DNA of 33,634 nt from Candidatus Heteroclostridium caecigallinarum (GCA_904419725.1 CAJFSP010000012.1:1-33634); one strand, 5' to 3'; shown: positions 16,458 through 24,038, counted from the first letter of the stretch. The notes: generated by a model not told the origin, from the letters alone. Program-made: numbers and translations.

Positions 16458-17603
16458 TCAGTTTATCTTTTCCACTATGGCGTACAGCGTCAGCGTGTTT
16501 CCGTCCGTCGGTTTCACGTCGGTTCTCGTAGGCGACGTCACCCCGTCGCTCCACCTTACAAAACGATATCCCTCATCAGGCACGCAGGTTATTGTGGCTG
16601 AGTCATCATTTTCAAGTATTAGCGTGCTGCCGCCTGAAAATGTAAAATAATTATTTCCAACTTCCGCTACAACCGTACCACAGCCGCCATCACCATCGGT
16701 ATTTCTTACATAGGCAGATATCATCCAAAAACTTTCCAATGCATTATTATAAATTAGGTTTTCAGTTGACTCACTATTCAAAAAAGCATTAAATTCGCTT
16801 ACTAACTTTATAGAATACTGCAATATACTGCTTTCCGATGCTTGTGGATTCAAAAACAACCATCTTTGTTTTTCGAAATCAAATCTATATCCCCTTGCTT
16901 GCGTCAATTCAAAATTATTATTCACTGGTAATAGAACTATATCCAAATATTTTACGGAAAAATCATCTGCGAGTTTTAAGTAAATTATGACGTTTACAGC
17001 ATTATTCAAATAACTATAATAAATCCGATAACTCAAATCCTCCGCATTATATTTGAATTGTATTTTTCCTTGTTCAAGCCCGCCAATATCAGTATTCATC
17101 TGATAAACTACATCAAGTTCAATTGGTATAGTTTCTATCATATTATTTACAATTTGAATACCCATGAATAATGCCTCGCCTTGAGCATATGTGCTGGATG
17201 TTTCTTTATCAAAATAAAATATATCTTCCGAAACGCTTTCCGACGGGCAAGACAGCGACAGGCAATTTGCCTTGATTTCTTTTACTACATGATTCATCAC
17301 GGTCATGTTGTCAAACTCGAACTCCGCCGTGACGGTTATATCTCCGCTCACTTCTCTGTCAGTGCGCTCGGCGGTGGTCACCCCGTCGCTCCATTTCACA
17401 AACTTGTAGCCGAAATCGGCAACCGCCGTCACCGTTGAACCGTCTTCGCCTTCTTTCACAACCTGCTCCGTTTCGCCAGTCATACCGCCGCCCTCGCCCG
17501 CGGCGTATTTCAGCGTGTATTCATTGGGCGCGCAGGCGGCAAGCAGACCAAGCGACAAAGCGACGACAAAAACCAGCACAAAAATTTTCAGTTTTTTTGC
17601 CAT
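16458..17603 (-). CDS. Lipoprotein with two InlB-type repeats flanking an unrelated domain
   Basis: A 381-residue lipoprotein with lipobox LAAC at residues 21-24. Residues about 29-97 form one InlB-type repeat closely like those of the downstream paralogue. Residues about 306-381 form a second, ending in LYAIVEKIN, matching the paralogue's tail. Between them (about 98-305) is a domain I do not recognise, rich in Asn, Tyr and Ile with several beta-like stretches. Its DNA is visibly AT-rich compared with the flanks. GGAGG lies 5-6 nt before the ATG. The gene is divergent from the XRE regulator at 17674, and its promoter is covered by paired operators, so it is probably the regulator's main target. 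Confidence 0.87.
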   Translation of the reverse strand: MAKKLKIFVLVFVVALSLGLLAACAPNEYTLKYAAGEGGGMTGETEQVVKEGEDGSTVTAVADFGYKFVKWSDGVTTAERTDREVSGDITVTAEFEFDNMTVMNHVVKEIKANCLSLSCPSESVSEDIFYFDKETSSTYAQGEALFMGIQIVNNMIETIPIELDVVYQMNTDIGGLEQGKIQFKYNAEDLSYRIYYSYLNNAVNVIIYLKLADDFSVKYLDIVLLPVNNNFELTQARGYRFDFEKQRWLFLNPQASESSILQYSIKLVSEFNAFLNSESTENLIYNNALESFWMISAYVRNTDGDGGCGTVVAEVGNNYFTFSGGSTLILENDDSATITCVPDEGYRFVRWSDGVTSPTRTDVKPTDGNTLTLYAIVEKIN

Positions 17604-17619
17604 ATTTTCCTCCTTTTTG

Positions 17620-17634
17620 ATAGCGTATTGCTAT
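17620..17634. promoter_or_regulatory. Operator 1 of the XRE/lipoprotein switch
   Basis: ATAGC-GTATT-GCTAT, a perfect 5-bp inverted repeat with a 5-bp spacer. It lies just downstream of the predicted lipoprotein transcription start (about 17637), where a bound protein would block the gene. Confidence 0.7.
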
Positions 17635-17643
17635 TTTTTAGTT

Positions 17644-17672
17644 ATTTTATAGCAAATCGCTATAATTGTCAA
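17644..17672 (-). promoter_or_regulatory. Promoter of the two-repeat lipoprotein gene
   Basis: Minus strand TTGACA (17667-17672), 17 bp, TAAAAT (17644-17649). The whole spacer is occupied by operator 2. The -35 is a perfect consensus. Confidence 0.72.
17649..17663. promoter_or_regulatory. Operator 2 of the XRE/lipoprotein switch
   Basis: ATAGC-AAATC-GCTAT, with the same arms as operator 1 and centred 29 bp from it. It fills the spacer of the lipoprotein promoter and overlaps the TATAAT (17661-17666) that would serve the regulator gene on the plus strand. Confidence 0.7.
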
Positions 17673-17673
17673 T

Positions 17674-17880
17674 ATGAAGATTTTTTGTGAAAGGCTTTTG
17701 GCGCTGCGCAAAGAATACGGCTACACGCAGCGGCAGGTGGCGCAAATGCTGGGAATAAGCCAGCCGTCTTACATACGCTATGAAAACGGCACCGCGCAGC
17801 CGAGTCTGGAAAACTTATCGGCGCTGGCGGATATTTTCGACGTATCAGCGGACTATCTCATCGGCAGAAGAGAAATATAA
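17674..17880 (+). CDS. XRE-family HTH transcriptional regulator
   Basis: A 68-residue protein that is essentially one Cro/CI-type helix-turn-helix domain: RLLALRKEYGYTQRQVAQML, then GISQPSYIRYENGTAQPS for the turn and recognition helix, ending in ADIFDVSADYLIGRREI. There is no sensor domain, so any signal must act through a partner or through its own level. A TATAAT at 17661-17666 ends 7 nt before the ATG and no Shine-Dalgarno site exists, so the mRNA is predicted to be leaderless. It is likely to repress itself and the divergent lipoprotein gene through the two ATAGC-N5-GCTAT sites (inference). Confidence 0.92.
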   Translation: MKIFCERLLALRKEYGYTQRQVAQMLGISQPSYIRYENGTAQPSLENLSALADIFDVSADYLIGRREI

Positions 17881-17881
17881 C

Positions 17882-17910
17882 AAAAAAGGACGGATAACCG
17901 TCCTTTTTTT
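17882..17910. terminator. Bidirectional terminator between the XRE gene and the 17926-18843 gene
   Basis: Stem GGACGG with CCGTCC, loop ATAA, flanked by six A and seven T, between convergent genes. Confidence 0.85.
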
Positions 17911-17925
17911 GTTTTTACTGAATTT

Positions 17926-18843
17926 TCAGCTGTTGTGGTTTATAAGCGTCCTTATCTGGGAGGCAATGTCGGCGTTTGTGCAGTAAATTTCTATATATGT
18001 GCCGCCGTTGTACCAGGCATCATAAACAAAATTGTCGTTTGTCGCCTGCGCCATTCCGAGTTTGAAGAACAGCAAATCCTTGAATTCATGGTTGCCGCCG
18101 AGTTCGTCGGCTTTTCTCTCGCCGTAAGCGGTGCTTTCTTCCACGCTGTCGAACTTATACATAATCACGGTGAGATATTCCACGCTGCCGTCCTCGAAAT
18201 TGTTGACGTCGTATTTTGTGCCGCAAAGCAGGTTTATCTGGGCGTATTCTTCGGCGATGTTTTCTTCCGCCGTGGCGAAAATATCTTTCGAAACGGCGTC
18301 GCCCAGCGGCGACCTTTCGTTAAACTCGTTTTCGCCCCTGTTTTCGTTATATTCATACCACAGCTGCCATACCCTGTCGCCCACTGCCGCGTCGCCGAAA
18401 TCGTCGCCGCCTGTAAGTTCCAGCAGATTGGTTATAGTGTCGGTGCTGCCCGGCGTCATGCAGTTGTAAAACATCGGCAGTTTTGCCACTATAAAAACAA
18501 CAAGAAGTATAACGACAATCACCGCGATGATGCGCGCGGCGAATTTGCCGGGTTTTTTGATGCGCCTGTCGCCCAGAACTTCGTGATATTTGGTGTCCGC
18601 CTTTTGCTGTGCCGCCGTGATTTTCGCCTGTTCTTCGGCGGAAAGTTCTTCAACGGGCGGTTCGTCGCCGCTCATGTCAGACGGCGCTTTCTCCGTTTCT
18701 ACGGCTTCGCCGCATGACGGCGCGGATTCGGCCTCCGCAATCGGCTCGGCGTTTTCAGCCGGCACGGCGTCGGAAGCGGCTTCTGGTTCTATCGCCTCTT
18801 CGGGACGGTTGTCAGGCTCTTGTTTCAGGTCTTTGTCTTCCAT
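17926..18843 (-). CDS. Hypothetical membrane-anchored protein with acidic N-terminus
   Basis: About 305 residues, function unknown. The ATG at 18843 is preferred because AGAGG lies 5 nt upstream; a GTG two codons earlier overlaps that site. Residues about 1-85 are low-complexity and rich in Glu, Ala and Pro. A basic stretch (GDRRIKKPGKFAAR) leads into one membrane helix (about residues 105-127). The outer C-terminal domain contains the segments WQLWYEYNENRGENEFNERS and YLTVIMYKFDSVEESTAYGE. The topology would put the acidic tail in the cytosol. It has its own promoter and faces the XRE gene. Confidence 0.8.
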   Translation of the reverse strand: MEDKDLKQEPDNRPEEAIEPEAASDAVPAENAEPIAEAESAPSCGEAVETEKAPSDMSGDEPPVEELSAEEQAKITAAQQKADTKYHEVLGDRRIKKPGKFAARIIAVIVVILLVVFIVAKLPMFYNCMTPGSTDTITNLLELTGGDDFGDAAVGDRVWQLWYEYNENRGENEFNERSPLGDAVSKDIFATAEENIAEEYAQINLLCGTKYDVNNFEDGSVEYLTVIMYKFDSVEESTAYGERKADELGGNHEFKDLLFFKLGMAQATNDNFVYDAWYNGGTYIEIYCTNADIASQIRTLINHNS

Positions 18844-18884
18844 TGTCACCTCTTACCCATGCGTATTTTACAAGAGTTTAGGTT

Positions 18885-18913
18885 ATTATAACCAAAACGC
18901 GAAAAAATTGCAA
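18885..18913 (-). promoter_or_regulatory. Promoter of the 17926-18843 gene
   Basis: Minus strand TTGCAA, 17 bp, TATAAT, giving a leader of about 35 nt. Confidence 0.6.
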
Positions 18914-18930
18914 CAATGCGCGGGTACAAC

Positions 18931-18958
18931 AAAAAAAGCAGCCCTTCGGCTGCTTTTT
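18931..18958 (-). terminator. Intrinsic terminator after rpsI
   Basis: Stem AAAAAGCAGCC with GGCTGCTTTTT, loop CTTC, then a T run on the minus strand. It begins 8 bp after the rpsI stop and ends the rplM-rpsI transcript. Confidence 0.88.
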
Positions 18959-18966
18959 GTATGTCG

Positions 18967-19377
18967 TTAACGTTTGCTGAACTGAGGAGCGCGACGGGCC
19001 TTTTTGAGACCGTACTTTTTCCTTTCCTTCATGCGTGGGTCACGGGTGAGGAATCCCGCTTTTTTGAGCACCTCTTTGCTTTCGCCCGCCACGACAAGCG
19101 CTCTCGCGATGCCGTGTCTGATGGCGCCCGCCTGACCGGTGAAGCCGCCGCCGTACACATTGACAAGCACGTCGTATTTGTCAAGGGTGTTGGTAAGGGC
19201 AAGAGGCTGTCTCACGATGTATTTCAGCGTGTCGAGACCGAAATAGTTGTCGATATCCCTTTTGTTGATGGTGATATTTCCGCTGCCGGCAGGGAGAAGT
19301 CTCACTCTGGCAATGGATTTTTTCCTGCGGCCGGTGCCCCAGAACTGAATTTTTTTACTCTTAGCGATTTTTACCAT
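18967..19377 (-). CDS. rpsI: 30S ribosomal protein S9
   Basis: A 136-residue ribosomal protein with the S9 signatures [14 protein letters not shown] (about residues 14-27), [19 protein letters not shown] (about 76-94) and the basic tail RRAPQFSKR whose terminal Lys-Arg reaches the P-site tRNA. A GAGGTGG site precedes the ATG. It follows rplM by 13 bp in the universal rplM-rpsI order. Confidence 0.98.
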   Translation of the reverse strand: MVKIAKSKKIQFWGTGRRKKSIARVRLLPAGSGNITINKRDIDNYFGLDTLKYIVRQPLALTNTLDKYDVLVNVYGGGFTGQAGAIRHGIARALVVAGESKEVLKKAGFLTRDPRMKERKKYGLKKARRAPQFSKR

Positions 19378-19390
19378 AATTCCACCTCAA

Positions 19391-19819
19391 TCACAGCAAT
19401 TTGAGCGTTTCAGGGTTTTGAGCCTGGTGCGGATGTTCGCTGCCCTTGTAAACCCTGAGTTTTTTAAGCATTTTGCTGCCCAGACTGTTTTTAGGGAGCA
19501 TACCCTTCACGGCGCGATAAACCGCGAAGTCGGATTTTTTCGCCATGATATCTTTGTAACTGGTTTCTTTAAGGCCGACATAATGCGTGTGGGTGCGGTA
19601 AACTTTTTGTGTGAGTTTTTTGCCCGTCAGCACGACTTTGTCGCTGTTTATAACAATGACATGGTCTCCCGTATCAACGTGAGGTGTGAAGATAGCCTTG
19701 TTTTTGCCCCTGAGAATAGCGGCGACCTGGCTTGCCAGACGGCCGAGAGGCATATCGGTGGCGTCTACGACGTACCACTTTCTTTCAACCTCGGAAGGCT
19801 TTGCCATAAACGTTTTCAT
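19391..19819 (-). CDS. rplM: 50S ribosomal protein L13
   Basis: A 142-residue ribosomal protein. The start at 19819 is chosen because GGAGG lies 7 nt upstream and the protein then has the usual L13 N-terminus ([20 protein letters not shown]). The longer open frame to 19924 runs through the structured leader. Other family marks are [13 protein letters not shown] and the C-terminal [12 protein letters not shown]. It is transcribed from its own promoter, separate from the truA unit. Confidence 0.98.
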   Translation of the reverse strand: MKTFMAKPSEVERKWYVVDATDMPLGRLASQVAAILRGKNKAIFTPHVDTGDHVIVINSDKVVLTGKKLTQKVYRTHTHYVGLKETSYKDIMAKKSDFAVYRAVKGMLPKNSLGSKMLKKLRVYKGSEHPHQAQNPETLKLL

Positions 19820-19927
19820 TTTTCGTCCTCCATATAATATAAAGAAAAATGCTGTTTCACGGACGGAAATACGCGCCTGTGGGGAAGCGCCTATGGCGGC
19901 AGGGCTAATGCCGCAAATTTCCACAGC
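19820..19927 (-). ncRNA. Structured 5' leader of rplM-rpsI (L13-leader type)
   Basis: The predicted transcript begins at about 19927 with GCTGT, which pairs with ACAGC at 19851-19855. Directly inside, GGAAAT (19917-19922) pairs with ATTTCC (19865-19870). Enclosed are a hairpin GCGGCA/TGCCGC (19909-19914 with 19896-19901) and a second GC-rich segment. L13 leaders that let L13 control its own operon are known in low-GC Gram-positives. Assignment to that family is by position and structure only. Confidence 0.55.
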
Positions 19928-19933
19928 TGAAAT

Positions 19934-19962
19934 ATATTACATCAAGGCGGTGTTTCTGTCAA
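19934..19962 (-). promoter_or_regulatory. Promoter of rplM-rpsI
   Basis: Minus strand TTGACA, 17 bp, TAATAT. It is a consensus -35 with ideal spacing and places the start point at the first base pair of the leader structure. Confidence 0.8.
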
Positions 19963-20026
19963 GCGATTTTTTCTTCAAACACGCCGAAAAAGGCGTTTTT
20001 ACGGCAAAAAACGACCTTTTTTAAGC

Positions 20027-20045
20027 AAAAAAGCGGCAAAGCCGC
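20027..20045 (-). terminator. Probable terminator after the AlkD-like gene
   Basis: Minus strand stem GCGGC with GCCGC, loop TTT, then six T, 4 bp past the stop codon. The stem is short but clean. Confidence 0.7.
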
Positions 20046-20049
20046 CCTT

Positions 20050-20712
20050 TTATCTGATATATTTGCCCGCCTCTCTCAAACTGAGTTTGCTCATTTCGCC
20101 GCCGTGCCTCGACAAAAAATCTTTCACCCATGCGGGGTTGGTTTTCGAGTAATCCCTCAGCGCCCAGCCGATGGCCTTGTTGACGAAAAACTCGTTTGAG
20201 CCCAGGTTGTTTACTATTATTTTTTCCAGCAGGGCGGCGTCGGTCTTTTCCTTTCTTCCCAGCTGGTGGTCTATGGCGATTCTCCTGACCCAGAAGTCGC
20301 CGTCCAGCGACCAGTCCAGCATAAGACCGTTTACCCGCCCGTCGCGCAGACCTATGCCGCCGATTATTTCGTCGAAAAAATCTATCGTGTCCCACCACTG
20401 TTTTGTCCTGACGTATTTTCCCATAACAAAAATATCGTCGTAAGTCAAAAAGTTTTCCAGCGCGGTGAGATAGTCGAAAACGACATACTGAAACTCTCTG
20501 TGTTCGTCCGCCCAGCACCTGTCCAGAAAAGCGTAATCGACGGCGCCGTTTTTCTTTTCCGCTTTAAGAAAATCCCTGTACAGCGCCCTGCGTTTCGGGG
20601 CGGCGATTCCGTAAAAAATAAATTTGCCCCGCATATAGTCGGACATCGCCGCAGCGGCGGCAGGGTCGGCGGCGGCCTCGAACAGCCCTTTTATTTTTTC
20701 GTATTTATCCAT
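20050..20712 (-). CDS. AlkD-like DNA alkylation repair protein
   Basis: A 220-residue all-helical HEAT-like protein of the DNA alkylation repair (AlkC/AlkD) family, which excises N3- and N7-alkylated purines. The catalytic region KQWWDTIDFFDEI (about residues 104-116) carries the Trp and Asp expected of AlkD. The stretch DGDFWVRRIAIDHQL (about 137-151) supplies the conserved Arg and aromatic residues. It starts 2 bp after truA ends, with no Shine-Dalgarno site, so it looks translationally coupled. This is not its usual place: truA is commonly followed by rplM. Confidence 0.88.
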   Translation of the reverse strand: MDKYEKIKGLFEAAADPAAAAAMSDYMRGKFIFYGIAAPKRRALYRDFLKAEKKNGAVDYAFLDRCWADEHREFQYVVFDYLTALENFLTYDDIFVMGKYVRTKQWWDTIDFFDEIIGGIGLRDGRVNGLMLDWSLDGDFWVRRIAIDHQLGRKEKTDAALLEKIIVNNLGSNEFFVNKAIGWALRDYSKTNPAWVKDFLSRHGGEMSKLSLREAGKYIR

Positions 20713-20714
20713 GG

Positions 20715-21470
20715 TCAGATTTTGCCGTATTTTTCGGGATATCTCACGCTTTTGAGATACAGCCCCTGCGGCGGCATGGTTTTGCCGCCAAGCGCGCGCT
20801 CTTTCTTCTCGATCATCTCGCCGACCTGTTCCGGCGGGATTTTCCCCTGACCCACCTTGACCAGCGTGCCCACTATTATGCGCACCATATTATACAAAAA
20901 GCCGTTGCCGGCAACTTCAAAGTGTATTTCGTCGCCGAAACTGAGTATATCCAGACTGTAAACCGTGCGCACGGTGGTCTTTGCCTGACCGCCCGTCGCC
21001 ATAAACGCCGTAAAATCGTGCTCGCCCACTATGTACGAGGCGGCGCGGCGCATTTTTTCGACGTCCAGCGGAAAATACAACTGCGCGTGGGTGTGATATC
21101 TCAAAGGGCTGGGCGTCGGCGAAATATATATTTTATAGAGATATGTCTTTGAAATTGCGCTTTTTCTGGCGTCGAAATCCAAAGGCACTTCATAGCACTC
21201 TTTCACCGCTATGGCGGGCGGCAGTTTTGTGTTGACGCCAAGGCACAGTTTGGACGGGCTTATGCCGCTGTCGGTGAGAAAGTTGGCGTACTGCCGCATG
21301 GCGTTGACGCCCATGTCTGTTCTTCCGCTGGCGAACAGCGTAACCTTGTGGCACACGATTTTTTCCAGCGCCGCGGTCAGCACGTCGCACACGGTGTTTT
21401 TATGTTCCTGCGACTGCCAGCCGCTGTACCCCGCGCCGAGATACTCCACAACTATCGCCAGTTTGCGCAT
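20715..21470 (-). CDS. truA: tRNA pseudouridine(38-40) synthase
   Basis: Makes pseudouridine at positions 38-40 of the tRNA anticodon stem. The start at 21470 is chosen because AGGAGG lies 4 nt upstream and the family N-terminus (KLAIVVEYLGAGYSGWQSQ) follows at once; the longer frame to 21647 runs into ecfT. The catalytic Asp lies in ASGRTDMGVNA, and the C-terminal GNGFLYNMVRIIVGTLV motif is present. At 251 residues it is typical. It starts 8 bp after ecfT, matching the Bacillus order ecfA1-ecfA2-ecfT-truA. Confidence 0.97.
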   Translation of the reverse strand: MRKLAIVVEYLGAGYSGWQSQEHKNTVCDVLTAALEKIVCHKVTLFASGRTDMGVNAMRQYANFLTDSGISPSKLCLGVNTKLPPAIAVKECYEVPLDFDARKSAISKTYLYKIYISPTPSPLRYHTHAQLYFPLDVEKMRRAASYIVGEHDFTAFMATGGQAKTTVRTVYSLDILSFGDEIHFEVAGNGFLYNMVRIIVGTLVKVGQGKIPPEQVGEMIEKKERALGGKTMPPQGLYLKSVRYPEKYGKI

Positions 21471-21478
21471 AAAGCCTC

Positions 21479-22324
21479 CTACGCCCCGAAAAACATCCAC
21501 GGCAGCGAAGCCGAAAGCGCCGGCTCGAGATAATTGAGCGTGATTACGGCGGCGAAAAACAGCACCAGCACAACCGCGCCGACGGCGTCGCGCCAGCCGC
21601 ATTTCAGAATCTTCATTTTCGTGCGGCCTTTCGCCCCTTTGTAACATCTGGCGTCCATGGCCACGGCAAGTTCTTCCGCCCTCTTGAACGCCCCGATGAA
21701 CATCGGGATGAGTATCGGTATAAAGGCCTTTGCCCGCTTGAAAATGTTGCCCGACTCGAAATCGGCTCCGCGCGCTTTCTGCGCCCTGATTATTCTGTCG
21801 GTCTCTTCCATAATGGACGGAATAAGCCGCAGCGCTATGCTCATTATAAAGGCAAGTTCGTGCACCGGAAAATGCACGACGTTAAGCGGTTTGAGCAGCG
21901 ACTCTATCGCCGCCGTCAAATCCACCGGCGTGGTGGTAAGCGTCAGCATCGACATGCCCATGACGAGCAGCACCAGACGCAAAATCATTTTGGCGGAAAA
22001 TATAAGACCGCCCGTCGTTATTCGGAAAATCCACCACTGCACCAGCGTTTCTCCTTCAAGGTTGAAAAACAGGTTGAGCAGCGTGGTGAATATCAGCAGA
22101 ATGAGTATCGGTTTTATCGATTTCAGCACGCTTCTGACGGGCACTTTCGACACTGCCACGATGAGCGCGAGCAGAAAGAATATAACGCCGAAGCCGAAAA
22201 AACTCTGTATAAAAAATATGCAGATGAGATAGACGAGCGACAGCACCATTTTTACGCGCGCGTCCATTTTGTGCAGGAATGAGTCGCCGGGATAATACTG
22301 TCCGAAGGCTACGTCTCTGAACAT
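21479..22324 (-). CDS. ecfT: ECF transporter transmembrane subunit EcfT
   Basis: The 281-residue scaffold subunit of group II energy-coupling factor transporters. It has about five to seven hydrophobic segments and the two cytoplasmic coupling motifs: RAQKARGADFESG (about residues 184-196) and AVAMDARCYKGAKGRT (about 222-237), where Ala-Arg-Cys replaces Ala-Arg-Gly. GGAGG precedes the ATG, and it overlaps ecfA2 by 16 bp. It serves several S-components; QueT at 14090 is the only S-component seen in this window. Confidence 0.96.
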   Translation of the reverse strand: MFRDVAFGQYYPGDSFLHKMDARVKMVLSLVYLICIFFIQSFFGFGVIFFLLALIVAVSKVPVRSVLKSIKPILILLIFTTLLNLFFNLEGETLVQWWIFRITTGGLIFSAKMILRLVLLVMGMSMLTLTTTPVDLTAAIESLLKPLNVVHFPVHELAFIMSIALRLIPSIMEETDRIIRAQKARGADFESGNIFKRAKAFIPILIPMFIGAFKRAEELAVAMDARCYKGAKGRTKMKILKCGWRDAVGAVVLVLFFAAVITLNYLEPALSASLPWMFFGA

Positions 22325-23181
22325 ACTTCGCCTCCGTTTTTGAGTTTCGCCAGGATTTCCGCCATCTTATCCACCGTAAGGCAGTCAGACGGCACGTCCA
22401 CCCCGCGCGACACCAGATAGTTGCGCAGTTTCGCCAGCGTCGGCACGTCCAGACCCATTTTGATAAGTTCGTCCTGACGCTCAAACAGTTTTTGCGGCGG
22501 CTCGGCGTAAACCACCCTCCCCATGTCAAACACCGCCACACGCGTGGCGTATTTCGCCACCTCGTTCATATCGTGGCTTATCATGACTATTGTCGGCGTG
22601 GATGTCTTCCACAGTTTTGTGACTAAGTCGAGAATTTCCTTTTTACCCTGCGGGTCAAGCCCGGCGGTCGGTTCGTCCAGCACCAGGATTTTCGGGCGCA
22701 TGGCGATGACCCCCGCTATCGCGACGCGGCGTTTTTCGCCGCCCGACAGTTCAAATGGCGATTTTTGCGATACGTATTCGAAATCCATGCCCACAAGCGC
22801 AAGCGCTTCCCTCACCCGTTCGTCAATTTCTTCCTGCGGCAGTTTGAGGTTTTTAGGGCCGAAAGCCACGTCGTTGTACACCGTGTCGGCAAACAGCTGA
22901 TATTCCGGATACTGGAACACCATGCCCACGGTGCCCCGCAGTTTTTTATAATCAATCTTTTTTTGCGACAGGTCTATGCCGTCGACAATCAGCGTGCCGC
23001 TTTGCAGTTTTACCAGCCCGTTGAGATGCTGCACGAAAGTGCTTTTGCCGCTGCCCGTGTGTCCGATTACGGCGAGAAACTCGCCTTCTTCCACCGTCAG
23101 GCTGACGTCGATGAGGGCGTGTTTTTCAAAAGCAGATTTGGGGTTGTAGACAAAGTTCAGGTCTTTGATAACGATTGACAT
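22309..23181 (-). CDS. ecfA2: ECF transporter ATPase EcfA2
   Basis: A 290-residue ABC ATPase with Walker A GHTGSGKST (about residues 38-46), Q-loop FQYPEYQLF, signature LSGGEKRRVAIAG (about 140-152), Walker B ILVLDEPTAGLDPQG, and a C-terminal extension typical of EcfA proteins. It overlaps ecfA1 by 25 bp and pairs with EcfA1 to energise the ECF module. Confidence 0.96.
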   Translation of the reverse strand: MSIVIKDLNFVYNPKSAFEKHALIDVSLTVEEGEFLAVIGHTGSGKSTFVQHLNGLVKLQSGTLIVDGIDLSQKKIDYKKLRGTVGMVFQYPEYQLFADTVYNDVAFGPKNLKLPQEEIDERVREALALVGMDFEYVSQKSPFELSGGEKRRVAIAGVIAMRPKILVLDEPTAGLDPQGKKEILDLVTKLWKTSTPTIVMISHDMNEVAKYATRVAVFDMGRVVYAEPPQKLFERQDELIKMGLDVPTLAKLRNYLVSRGVDVPSDCLTVDKMAEILAKLKNGGEVCSET

Positions 23182-24038
23182 ATCTCCTCCCCCAGCTCTT
23201 CCACGTCGAAAATATCGGTGTCGAGAGCGAATCCTCTTTTGTTGAGAGCGTGCGCCAGCGTTGAAATAACCGGCAAATCCAGCCCGATTTCCTTAATCCT
23301 GTCTTCCTGCGAAAAAATCTCTTTCGGCGTGCCGCTCATTACTATCCGCCCGCCGTCCATGGCGATGACCCTGTCCGCCATTATCACTTCGTCCATAAAA
23401 TGGGTGATAAGCACTATCGTCATGTTTTCTTCCTTGTTGAGGCGCATGACGGTGTCTATAACTTCCTTTCTGCCCTGCGGGTCGAGCATGGCGGTGGATT
23501 CGTCAAGCACAATCACGCGCGGTTTAAGCGCCAGCACGCCGGCAATCGCCACGCGCTGTTTCTGCCCGCCCGACATTCTCGTCGGCGTTTTGTCGGCATA
23601 GTCGCTCATCTTGACGGCGGAAAGCGCCCATTTTACCCTTTCCACTATCTCAGGCTGAGGCACGCCGAGGTTTTCCGGCCCGAAAGCCACGTCGTCCTCC
23701 ACGATGCTGGCGACCATCTGGTTGTCCGGGTTCTGAAACACCATGCCCACCCTGCGCAGAACCTCGTAAACGTCCTTGCCGGAAGTATCGAACCCGAAGG
23801 CTTCCACTTTGCCCTGCTGCGGGGCGAGAAGACCGTTGAGCAGTTTCGCCAACGTGCTTTTGCCGCTGCCGTTGTGCCCCACAATCGCCAGAAACTCCCC
23901 TTCGTATATAGACAAAGAGACGCCCTTCACGCCGTTGACCTGTTTCGCGGCGGAAGCGTTTTCCTCTTCGTCGGAAGAGTTGCGGTATATATAAGTGACG
24001 TCGTCAACTTTTATGATTTCTTTGGCGTTTTCAAGCAT
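23157..24038 (-). CDS. ecfA1: ECF transporter ATPase EcfA1
   Basis: A 293-residue ABC ATPase with Walker A GHNGSGKST (about residues 54-62), Q-loop FQNPDNQMV, signature MSGGQKQRVAIAG and Walker B VIVLDESTAMLDPQG, where Glu-Ser replaces Glu-Pro as is usual for EcfA1. It is first in the ecfA1-ecfA2-ecfT-truA-alkD unit. No Shine-Dalgarno site precedes the ATG. The promoter's TATAAT ends exactly 7 nt before it, so the mRNA is predicted to start at the initiation codon. Confidence 0.96.
   Translation of the reverse strand: MLENAKEIIKVDDVTYIYRNSSDEEENASAAKQVNGVKGVSLSIYEGEFLAIVGHNGSGKSTLAKLLNGLLAPQQGKVEAFGFDTSGKDVYEVLRRVGMVFQNPDNQMVASIVEDDVAFGPENLGVPQPEIVERVKWALSAVKMSDYADKTPTRMSGGQKQRVAIAGVLALKPRVIVLDESTAMLDPQGRKEVIDTVMRLNKEENMTIVLITHFMDEVIMADRVIAMDGGRIVMSGTPKEIFSQEDRIKEIGLDLPVISTLAHALNKRGFALDTDIFDVEELGEEICQSLSKT

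Noticed and set aside
19820..19924. N-terminal extension of rplM
   Set aside because: The extra codons lie in the structured leader, and the family N-terminus starts at 19819 after a good GGAGG.
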